Below are positions 7,395-12,419 of a stretch of DNA of 12,419 nucleotides, piece after piece. The first letter of the stretch is position 1, and the number at the start of each line of letters is the position of its first letter. Origin of the DNA: DUZB01 sp964407525 (GTDB taxonomy: Bacteria > Desulfobacterota > DSM-4660 > Desulfatiglandales > Desulfatiglandaceae); NCBI GenBank assembly GCA_964407525.1, contig CAYOWC010000131.1, positions 1-12,419 of the forward strand. The letters run 5' to 3'. Made by a program: the position numbers and the translations under genes. The notes under the pieces were generated by a model. The model was not told where the DNA came from. It did no database searches and saw only the letters and a program-made list of their open reading frames with translations.

Positions 7395-7610
7395 ATGAGA
7401 TTCTTTAGAATAGGTATAATACTCTGTGCCCTTGTTCTTGCCGGGGGCGTTGCCGGGTGCGGTGGAGGAAAGGCGGAGGTGAAATCGACGACACGAACCA
7501 GTACCCTGGGGCAGGAGTTGATTGATCTGGATAAGGCATACCAGCAGGGAGCTATTACGGAAAAACAGTACAAGAACGCCAAGGAAGAACTCCTTGAAAA
7601 ACAGAAATAA
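7395..7610 (+). CDS. Small SHOCT-type lipoprotein
   Basis: The 71-residue protein starts with a basic, hydrophobic signal (residues 1-21) ending in a lipobox, VAGC, with Cys22 as the lipidated residue. It is therefore expected to be a membrane-anchored periplasmic lipoprotein. A short Gly-, Thr- and Ser-rich linker follows. The C-terminal 32 residues (about 38-69) read like a SHOCT domain: a two-helix segment with the hallmark QQGAITEKQYKNAKEELL, where Gly-x-Ile-Thr starts the second helix. SHOCT domains are small helical modules often found at protein C-termini; their function is poorly defined. AGGAGG lies 8 nt before the ATG, an excellent ribosome site. The next gene, another lipoprotein, begins 64 nt downstream on the same strand with no clear terminator between, so the two may be co-transcribed. 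Confidence 0.8.
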   Translation: MRFFRIGIILCALVLAGGVAGCGGGKAEVKSTTRTSTLGQELIDLDKAYQQGAITEKQYKNAKEELLEKQK

Positions 7611-7677
7611 CGGATGTGATTGGTTGCGTGGAAAGTCTTTTACTTATTAATGAGCAAAGAATAACAGGGAGAGAATG

Positions 7678-8505
7678 ATGAAAAGAATTGTGGCTTTTGT
7701 GACGTTGTTGTTTGTACTGTCTATTTTCGGTGCGTGTGTTCATACCGGTGAGCCTCCTGTTAAGGCGCCTGTCTCACCGGGAATCGATGCCATTGTCAAG
7801 AGGGGGGAATTGATTGTGGGGACAGCGGGAAGCATGCCTCCGTTGAATATGACCACAAAAAGCGGTAAGGTAATCGGACTGGAACCGGACATCGCATCCA
7901 TTATGGCAGGAGCCATGGGCGTCAAACTGAAGTTGGCTACCATGCCTTTTGCCGAACTGTTGTCTGCACTTGAAAGGGGAGATGTAGATATGGTCATGTC
8001 CAGTATGACGATGACTCCCAAGAGAAATATGGAAGTGGCTTTTGTTGGCCCTTATTTTATTTCAGGAAAATCGATCCTTACAAAGACGAATACGATCGAA
8101 GCTGCAGCCAACACGGAAGATATCAACACACCCGACACATCCCTGACGGCTCTGAAAGGCTCGACGAGTCAGGTCTTTGTGGAAAAACTGCTTCCCAAAA
8201 CGCAGCTTGTATTAGCGCGGGACTATGATGCTGCCGTCGCTATGGTCGTTGACGGAAAAGTGGATGCCATGGTTGCTGATTATCCCATCTGTGTCATTTC
8301 TGTCCTTCGATATCCAGAGGAAGGGCTGGCTTCCCTCGTGAAACCTTTGACTATTGAACCTATCGGCGTGGCCTTACCCGGAAATGATCCCCTGCTGTTA
8401 AACTGGGTGCAGAATTTTCTTGGCATGCTTGAAAAGAGCGGAGAGCTGGAAGCCTTGAGGGAGAAATGGTTTGAGGCGGGTTCCTGGTTGCAGGAATTGC
8501 CCTGA
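7678..8505 (+). CDS. Family-3 extracellular solute-binding lipoprotein
   Basis: This protein binds a small solute, usually a polar amino acid or related compound, in the periplasm. It is read from the second of two adjacent ATGs because AGGGAG then lies 6 nt away; starting at 7675 would add one Met. The product is about 275 residues. Its signal peptide ends in FGAC, a slightly unusual lipobox with Phe at -3, so lipid anchoring is probable. The SBP_bac_3 fold shows as RGELIVGTAGSMPPLNM, GLEPDIASIMAGAMG, the central SSMTMTPKRNMEVAFVGPY with the ligand carboxylate-binding Arg, and VDAMVADYP with the usual amino-group-binding Asp. It ends in LREKWFEAGSW, the common C-terminal pattern. No permease or ATPase for it is visible, although the gap begins 55 nt downstream. 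It could be a receptor for a distant transporter or a sensor. Confidence 0.88.
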   Translation: MKRIVAFVTLLFVLSIFGACVHTGEPPVKAPVSPGIDAIVKRGELIVGTAGSMPPLNMTTKSGKVIGLEPDIASIMAGAMGVKLKLATMPFAELLSALERGDVDMVMSSMTMTPKRNMEVAFVGPYFISGKSILTKTNTIEAAANTEDINTPDTSLTALKGSTSQVFVEKLLPKTQLVLARDYDAAVAMVVDGKVDAMVADYPICVISVLRYPEEGLASLVKPLTIEPIGVALPGNDPLLLNWVQNFLGMLEKSGELEALREKWFEAGSWLQELP

Positions 8506-8523
8506 TTATCTGTTATGTATGGT

Positions 8524-8545
8524 TGCTGGTTGCCGGTTAACAGCA
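8524..8545 (+). terminator. Hairpin after solute-binding gene, weak terminator candidate
   Basis: TGCTGGTT and AACAGCA can pair as a 7-bp stem with one bulged G around a 7-nt loop, 18 nt after the stop codon. No U-tract follows, and the assembly gap begins 15 nt later. The surrounding GGTTGCTGGTTGCCGGTTAA is itself repetitive, so it may instead be part of a repeat that broke the assembly. Confidence 0.25.
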
Positions 8546-8560
8546 CTTGAGCACTGTCCT

Positions 8561-8660
8561 NNNNNNNNNNNNNNNNNNNNNNNNNNNNNNNNNNNNNNNN
8601 NNNNNNNNNNNNNNNNNNNNNNNNNNNNNNNNNNNNNNNNNNNNNNNNNNNNNNNNNNNN
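8561..8660. other. Assembly gap (100 N)
   Basis: Exactly 100 Ns, the conventional placeholder for a gap of unknown length. It lies between two convergent genes and removes the last codons of the acyl-CoA dehydrogenase. Any genes in the missing stretch cannot be judged. Confidence 0.98.
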
Positions 8661-9794
8661 CTTCTGTACCTGGCTTGTCCCTTCATAAATCTGGGTGATC
8701 TTGGCATCACGCATCATCCTTTCTACAGGATATTCTTTCACATAACCGTATCCACCAAGAAGTTGGACTGCGTCCGTGGTTACCTTCATGGCTGTATCGG
8801 CGGCGAAGAGTTTTGCCATTGCAGAGCTTCTGATCATTTCCTTGGGTACCCTGTCCAGGTTTTTGGGCAGTTGTTCAAAGGTGGCTGCCGCTTTGTAGGT
8901 TAACTGTCTGGCTGCTTCTACCTGGGTTGCCATATCCGCCATCATCCATTGCAGTCCCTGAAAGGAAAAAATAGGTTTTCCGAACTGGGTTCTTTCTTTG
9001 GTATACTGAACAGCATAGTCGAGCGCGCCCTGGGCAATTCCAACGGCCTGAGCCGCAACCGGAATCCTCGTGAGGTCCAGAGTTTTCATGAGGATGGCAA
9101 ACCCTTTGTCTTCACCCATCAGGATATTGGATGCGGGAATCCGTACTTCTTCCAGGATAATTTCCACAGTGGAGGATCCTCGAATACCCATCTTATTTTC
9201 GTGTTTTCCTATGCTGAGGCCGGGAGTGCCCTTTTCCACAACAAAGATTCCCGTTCCCTTGTGCGCGGGCAGTGAGGTGTCTGTTCTTGCTGCAATGCAG
9301 AGGACATCTGCCACATCGGCATGGGAAATAAACATCTTGGTTCCCGTCAACACGTATTCATCGCCATCCTTGACAGCCTTTGTTTTCAGGCCGGAAACAT
9401 CCGATCCTGCGTTGGGTTCCGTAAGACCGAAGGCTATGAGATTTTCTCCGGATGCCAGTTTCGGGAAATACTTTGCCTTTTGTTCTTCGTTTCCTCCTAA
9501 CATGATGGGCATGGTCCCCAGTTCATGGACGAGGAGAACTACCGAGGTGGATGCACAGACTTTTGCGATCTCCTCGATAACCAGGCAAAGAGAAAATAAC
9601 CCCATTTCGGAACCACCGTACTCTTCCGGGAAATCGGCCCCGAAAAGGGCATTTTCTCGAAGGATTTCAACCATATCCCAGGGGAATTTTGCTTCCTCAT
9701 CGCGCAGGGCCGCCCCCGGTGCAATCTGTTCTTTTGCAATGCGGGCAACCGTATCTTTCAGCATTTGTTGTTCTTCTGTAAGTTGGTATGACAT
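8661..9794 (-). CDS. Acyl-CoA dehydrogenase (3' end lost in gap)
   Basis: This FAD enzyme makes the alpha,beta-double bond in an acyl-CoA, the first step of beta-oxidation or of a related branched-chain or aromatic acid pathway, passing electrons to electron-transfer flavoprotein. The start is set at the ATG at 9794, preceded by AAAGGAG with about 7 nt spacing; open frame upstream is non-coding leader. Of the 378 visible residues, the N-terminal helical domain opens MSYQLTEEQQML. FAD-site motifs are LTEPNAGSD (124-132) and KMFISHADVADV (153-164), and further signatures are KERTQFGKPIFSFQG (266-280) and QLLGGYGYVKEYPVERMMRD (344-363). Glu371 in IYEGTSQVQ is the expected catalytic base. The family usually ends about 10 residues later, so little is missing. 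Chain-length specificity cannot be read. Confidence 0.93.
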
Positions 9795-9866
9795 GTTTAC
9801 TCCTTTCAAAATAGGCTTTTTTCGTGTTATTGAATTACCAAGGCTTTGTTCTTCGATCAGCGCGCC

Positions 9867-9895
9867 ATTATTGTGGAAGCGGCTTATGATGTCAA
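9867..9895 (-). promoter_or_regulatory. Sigma-70-type promoter for acyl-CoA dehydrogenase
   Basis: On the minus strand a perfect TTGACA (9895-9890) is followed after 17 nt by AATAAT (9872-9867), five of six -10 matches. The start would be near 9860, about 65 nt before the dehydrogenase ATG. The gene can therefore be expressed apart from the LysM and LUD genes upstream. Confidence 0.6.
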
Positions 9896-9909
9896 TATCT
9901 GTCTGTGCG

Positions 9910-10437
9910 TTAGTTCTTAACAAGAAGCTTCTGCCCTAACTGGAGCGTCGTTTTTACGCTTATTTTATTAAGTTCACACAGCTTTTTTGCTGAAATTCCG
10001 AATTTCTTCCCAATTCCGGAAAGGGTATCTCCTTTTCGTACCGTATAATAGCGTTTTCCGCCGGAACTGTTTCTTTTTCTGCTGTCGATTTTCCTGTTAT
10101 TGGTTTGAATGGATTTTTCAGTCTGTTTTTCAATCAGAGAAAGACGCCTTTCCACACCCTCCAGTGCGATAACCCTTTCTTTGAGTTCCTGGAGTTCCCC
10201 CTGCAATGGAGCCATTTCTTCCCGAGAGACTTTGTTGCCCATGGCTGTAAAATGGGTGATTATCAGAATCAGTAGTATAACGATGCCTGCCCCCGCAAAA
10301 ATGACGGTTTTGTTATCCCGGCTGAATTCAGTCAACTGTTCATAAAGGGCAGGCTTTTCTCTTTTCGGGGTATATCTAAGGTCATCTACGATTTCATCCA
10401 TGAACTCCTGAACGGACTCATCTTTTTCCTGGTTCAC
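9910..10437 (-). CDS. Membrane-anchored LysM-domain protein
   Basis: This 175-residue protein is predicted to be anchored in the inner membrane with a peptidoglycan-binding LysM domain outside. The start is a GTG at 10437: GGGAG lies 6 nt upstream, and a longer reading (to 10596) would run 133 bp into the preceding gene. In order it has an acidic N-terminal cytoplasmic part (1-42), one hydrophobic segment VIFAGAGIVILLILIITHF (45-63), a heptad-like charged region (about 77-108) that may be a coiled coil, a basic Ser/Lys/Arg linker (112-129), and one LysM (130-174) with YYTVRKGDTLSGIGKKFG and ending LGQKLLV. The Ile-Gly in LSGIGKKF stands where Ile-Ala is usual. It lies 26 nt after the LUD gene, so probably co-transcribed; no functional link is known. 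Confidence 0.87.
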   Translation of the reverse strand: MNQEKDESVQEFMDEIVDDLRYTPKREKPALYEQLTEFSRDNKTVIFAGAGIVILLILIITHFTAMGNKVSREEMAPLQGELQELKERVIALEGVERRLSLIEKQTEKSIQTNNRKIDSRKRNSSGGKRYYTVRKGDTLSGIGKKFGISAKKLCELNKISVKTTLQLGQKLLVKN

Positions 10438-10463
10438 AGTCTTCTCCCTTCTAATTTTAACCG

Positions 10464-11117
10464 TTACAATCCCATATCCTTGTTGATCAGAATGACTTTG
10501 ATCCTGTTTTTGGGAAAAGATTTCTGGGTAATGGTCCATGAATTGCAGATGCGGTTCGGACTCCTGCATTCTTCGCAGCAGGCTGTTTTTGTGCACGGGG
10601 TTTTTTTATCAAGTCTTATGGCATTTGCGGGGGCCGCATACTCCTTTATTCGAAGCATCGCCCTTTCAAGGTCAGGTACGATTTTGTTTCTTCCCACAAA
10701 GATGAGGACATCCTTTGGGCCGAAAGTGATGGCCGCCACACGATTACCATACATATCGAGGTTTATGAGTTCTCCCGTTTCAGTCAATGCATTCGTTCCC
10801 GTGATGAAAAGATCAGAGAGAAGCGATTTCCTTCTCAGTTCAAGTGCTTCTTCAGGAGGGACGCTTTTTGTGAAAGTATCAATGATCTCCAAATCTGCTC
10901 TATTTTTCAACGTATCATAAAGGCCCGTGGCCACAAAGGTCATTGATCCGCCCCATGAGATAATTTTTGCCCCTGTACGGGGAATGATTCTCTCAAGGGC
11001 GAGATTGCTTGCTTCAAGTGGGTCTTCTGCAATAAATACTTCGAAATTGTTCTTTTCGAGTGCTTCTTTTACAAGTCCAAGGCGTAGGTCCCAGTATTTT
11101 TCATTAGGTCGATCCAT
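10464..11117 (-). CDS. LUD-domain protein (LutC/YkgG-like) with Cys-rich tail
   Basis: The 217-residue protein belongs to the LUD (DUF162) family, whose best-known members, LutB and LutC, act in lactate oxidation with the Fe-S protein LutA. Family features are the Gly-rich IISWGGSMT (52-60), LFITGTNALTETGELINLD (103-121), GNRVAAITFGPKDVLIFVG (124-142) and RNKIVPDLERAMLRIKEYAAP (143-163). It also carries a Cys-rich C-terminal section with Cys175, Cys180, Cys181, Cys184 and Cys191, a spacing that could bind a metal or Fe-S centre. No lutA or lutB is near, so a role in lactate use is not supported here. AGGAGGG lies just upstream of the ATG at 11117. It is divergent from an Rrf2 regulator, with 410 bp between them. 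Confidence 0.85.
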   Translation of the reverse strand: MDRPNEKYWDLRLGLVKEALEKNNFEVFIAEDPLEASNLALERIIPRTGAKIISWGGSMTFVATGLYDTLKNRADLEIIDTFTKSVPPEEALELRRKSLLSDLFITGTNALTETGELINLDMYGNRVAAITFGPKDVLIFVGRNKIVPDLERAMLRIKEYAAPANAIRLDKKTPCTKTACCEECRSPNRICNSWTITQKSFPKNRIKVILINKDMGL

Positions 11118-11277
11118 ATTTCCCTCCTTTCCGGATGAAAATTTGATGGGCTTGAGGCGCTTTGAAACAGCATGCCTCTATTAAGAATGTTCCGCATTTC
11201 TTTTGTCCTTATGATCATTGTATTGTTACTTTTTGGCATTCAGGGGTCGGATAAACAGACGGTTTTTCTAATAAGCT

Positions 11278-11307
11278 ATTTTAGCCTTTTATGGGTCTGA
11301 AAGTAAA
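11278..11307 (-). promoter_or_regulatory. Weak promoter candidate for LUD gene
   Basis: On the minus strand TTTACT (11307-11302) and TAAAAT (11283-11278) are 18 nt apart, matching the -35 box at four and the -10 box at five of six positions. The leader would be about 150 nt. One copy of CCTTTTATGG lies in the spacer. Only a candidate. Confidence 0.3.
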
Positions 11308-11326
11308 CCCCTTGCGGCAATTCCTT

Positions 11327-11347
11327 TTATGGATATTGTTCCCATAA
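11327..11347. promoter_or_regulatory. Dyad TTATGG-N9-CCATAA, possible operator
   Basis: Perfect 6-bp inverted arms are separated by 9 nt, in the middle of the LUD/Rrf2 divergent region. The left arm overlaps the second copy of the direct repeat CCTTTTATGG. The layout would suit a dimeric regulator, possibly the neighbouring Rrf2 protein, but no binding evidence exists. Confidence 0.35.
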
Positions 11348-11396
11348 GTGATTGGGGCAAATATCCGCAATGACAGCTGTGTTATGTCGAACCCCC

Positions 11397-11430
11397 TTGA
11401 CAACGGTTTTAACCTTAATTAAAGTATACT
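11397..11430 (+). promoter_or_regulatory. Promoter candidate for Rrf2 gene
   Basis: A perfect TTGACA (11397-11402) is followed after 17 nt by TAAAGT (four of six -10 matches). A better -10-like TATACT at 11425-11430 sits 22 nt away, too far for a standard promoter. Rrf2-type promoters are often autoregulated and non-ideal. The palindromes TTAATTAA (11415-11422) and AGTATACT (11423-11430) lie side by side here. Confidence 0.4.
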
Positions 11431-11433
11431 AAA

Positions 11434-11448
11434 ACAATGGGAAATTGT
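11434..11448. promoter_or_regulatory. Dyad ACAAT-N5-ATTGT downstream of Rrf2 promoter
   Basis: Perfect 5-bp inverted arms with a 5-nt spacer lie just downstream of the candidate Rrf2 -10 box, about where transcription would begin. A repressor here would block its own gene. Short arms mean that chance is possible. Confidence 0.3.
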
Positions 11449-11527
11449 ATTCGAGACGAACAGGGATTTTAAAGATGCAAAAACACTGCTCTAAAATCAG
11501 AGGATTGATCCAACGGGAGATGCACGT

Positions 11528-11938
11528 ATGAAATTATCTACCAGGAGTCGTTATGGAACCAGAATGATGCTGGATCTGGCAAAGCATTTCGGTGATGGTC
11601 CCGTTCAGATCAGTGAGATTTCCAAGCGGGAAAATCTGTCCGTCAAATATCTCGAACAGCTTATTATTCCGTTGAAAAAAGCGGGCTTCATAAAAAGTGT
11701 ACGAGGACCAAAAGGAGGACATATGTTGAACAGGGATGCCGATAGAATCACCGTTGGGGATATCGTAAGAATCCTCGAAGGCGGCATAGACCTGTGCAAT
11801 TGTGTTGAGAACCCTGAATCGTGTGAAAGGAAGGAATATTGTCTAACACGCAATATCTGGGAAGAGGCCACAAAGGCCATGGTTGACAAGCTTGACTCGG
11901 TAACATTGTCAGCGATAATTAAAAAGGAACACGATTGA
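11528..11938 (+). CDS. Rrf2-family regulator with Fe-S-type cysteines
   Basis: This 136-residue transcription factor belongs to the family of IscR, NsrR and CymR. The N-terminal winged helix starts MKLSTRSRYGTRMMLDLA (1-18); the helix-turn-helix covers about 26-47 (VQISEISKRENLSVKYLEQLI), and the wing RGPKGGHML is at 59-67. Then follow ITVGDIVRILEGG and Cys90, Cys92, Cys99 and Cys105. The Cys92-x6-Cys99-x5-Cys105 pattern is close to the three ligands of the [2Fe-2S] cluster in IscR, so a redox, iron or nitric-oxide response is likely, though not which one. The ATG at 11528 has GGGAGA 7 nt upstream. No isc or suf genes are adjacent, which argues against a classical IscR. The targets may be the divergent LUD gene and the downstream MOSC gene. 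Confidence 0.92.
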   Translation: MKLSTRSRYGTRMMLDLAKHFGDGPVQISEISKRENLSVKYLEQLIIPLKKAGFIKSVRGPKGGHMLNRDADRITVGDIVRILEGGIDLCNCVENPESCERKEYCLTRNIWEEATKAMVDKLDSVTLSAIIKKEHD

Positions 11939-11995
11939 GGCCTCTTATGAAATTCATCCGAAATTATTGAGAGTTCCAGGAAGGTCGGTTAAGAT

Positions 11996-12419
11996 ATGGA
12001 AATTGTTTCTATTGCCAGTAGCAAGAAAAAAGGAACGCCCAAGGTGACCGTAACAGAGGCTTATCTCGTCCGAGATCATGGGATCGATGGAGATGCCCAT
12101 GCGGGAAAATGGCATAGGCAGGTGAGCTTTTTGTCTGCTGAAAGTATAGAAAAGGCCCGTGATCGAGGTCTGAATGTCACTTTTGGGAATTTTGCGGAGA
12201 ATATCGCTACCAGAGGCATTGACTGGGAGGTAATCCCGGTAGGCACGCTGTTGAATCTGGGAGGGACTGCACAGGTGGAGATTACCCAAAAAGGAAAGGA
12301 ATGTCACAGTAAATGTGCTATATATTATCTCGCTGGGGATTGTATAATGCCTCGGGAAGGTATTTTTGCACGTGTGATTGAGGGAGGGAAAATCTGTTGC
12401 GGTGATCCAATACGGTTTC
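11996..12419 (+). CDS. MOSC-domain protein (cut by window end)
   Basis: A frame open from the ATG at 11996 to the window end gives 141 residues without a stop. MOSC domains are thought to carry sulfur for molybdenum-cofactor or related chemistry; they are found in Moco sulfurases, YiiM and mARC. The protein begins MEIVSIASSKKKGTPK, then GIDGDAHAGKWHRQVSFLS (29-47) and FGNFAENIATRGID (63-76). The conserved cysteine region is KGKECHSKCAIYYLAGDCIM (99-118) followed by PREGIFARV, with a further Cys pair at 134-135. Cys103 is the likely conserved sulfur-handling position. AGGAAGG lies 11 nt upstream, rather far. It begins 57 nt after the Rrf2 gene and may be in its operon. Bacterial relatives of this short type end near GD-I, so the 3' end is probably close, but fusion to MogA or MoaB is also known in anaerobes. 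Confidence 0.85.
   Translation, partial: MEIVSIASSKKKGTPKVTVTEAYLVRDHGIDGDAHAGKWHRQVSFLSAESIEKARDRGLNVTFGNFAENIATRGIDWEVIPVGTLLNLGGTAQVEITQKGKECHSKCAIYYLAGDCIMPREGIFARVIEGGKICCGDPIRF

Larger units (their letters stand above)
11118..11527. other. Divergent intergenic region, LUD / Rrf2
   Basis: These 410 bases contain no convincing gene. They hold the LUD ribosome site, a weak minus-strand promoter candidate (11278-11307), two copies of CCTTTTATGG (11285-11294 and 11323-11332), two dyads (11327-11347 and 11434-11448), a plus-strand promoter candidate (11397-11430) and the Rrf2 ribosome site GGGAGA. About 80 bases at 11448-11527 include a short unassigned leader. Confidence 0.65.

Noticed and set aside
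8280..8560. Minus-strand extension of the dehydrogenase frame across the Ns
   Set aside because: An artefact of reading through the gap. The translated part past the gap is antisense to the solute-binding gene.
9070..9939. Plus-strand open frame of 289 residues
   Set aside because: Antisense shadow of the acyl-CoA dehydrogenase; Ser/Arg/Pro-rich with no domain.
10438..10596. Longer N-terminus for the LysM protein
   Set aside because: It would overlap the LUD gene by 133 bp and encode sequence unlike the rest. The GTG at 10437 has a well-spaced GGGAG.
11954..12307. Minus-strand open frame of 117 residues
   Set aside because: Antisense to the MOSC gene, whose conserved cysteine region is clear on the plus strand.

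Overview
The window looks like chromosome of an anaerobic, fatty- or aromatic-acid-using bacterium of the Desulfobacterota (old Deltaproteobacteria) type. That placement is inferred from gene content: a Liv-type ABC transporter operon with an acyl-CoA synthetase inside it, an acyl-CoA dehydrogenase, a stand-alone LUD-domain protein with a Cys-rich tail, an Fe-S-type Rrf2 regulator and a MOSC protein. No rRNA, tRNA, CRISPR array, transposase or phage gene is visible. A run of 100 Ns (8561-8660) is a scaffold gap whose true length is unknown.

Left part, minus strand, 7006 down to 59: one operon in the order livH, livM, substrate-binding protein, long-chain acyl-CoA synthetase, livG, livF. It is a complete ABC importer (two permeases, two ATPases, one periplasmic receptor) with a CoA ligase between receptor and ATPases, which suggests that an imported carboxylic acid is activated to its CoA thioester on entry. 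A near-consensus sigma-70 promoter at 7189-7218 drives it, with a perfect 7-bp-arm inverted repeat over the -35 box and a long hairpin in the leader. A perfect 28-bp palindrome followed by a tandem heptamer lies between the receptor and ligase genes and looks like a dispersed repeat.

Middle, plus strand, 7395-8505: a small SHOCT-type lipoprotein and a family-3 solute-binding lipoprotein, divergent from the liv operon and with no visible permease or ATPase of their own. They run into the assembly gap.

Right-middle, minus strand, 11117 down to the gap: a LUD-domain (LutC/YkgG-like) protein, a membrane-anchored LysM protein that starts at GTG, and an acyl-CoA dehydrogenase with its own good promoter. 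The dehydrogenase loses only its last residues to the gap.

Right end, plus strand, 11528 onward: an Rrf2-family regulator with the cysteines of an Fe-S sensor, then a MOSC-domain protein cut off by the window end. The 410-bp divergent region between LUD and Rrf2 holds several dyads that could be operators.

I see no clearly new defence or mobile system. The most interesting points are the transport-activation operon with its operator-like dyad, the palindromic repeat inside it, and the orphan lipoprotein pair.
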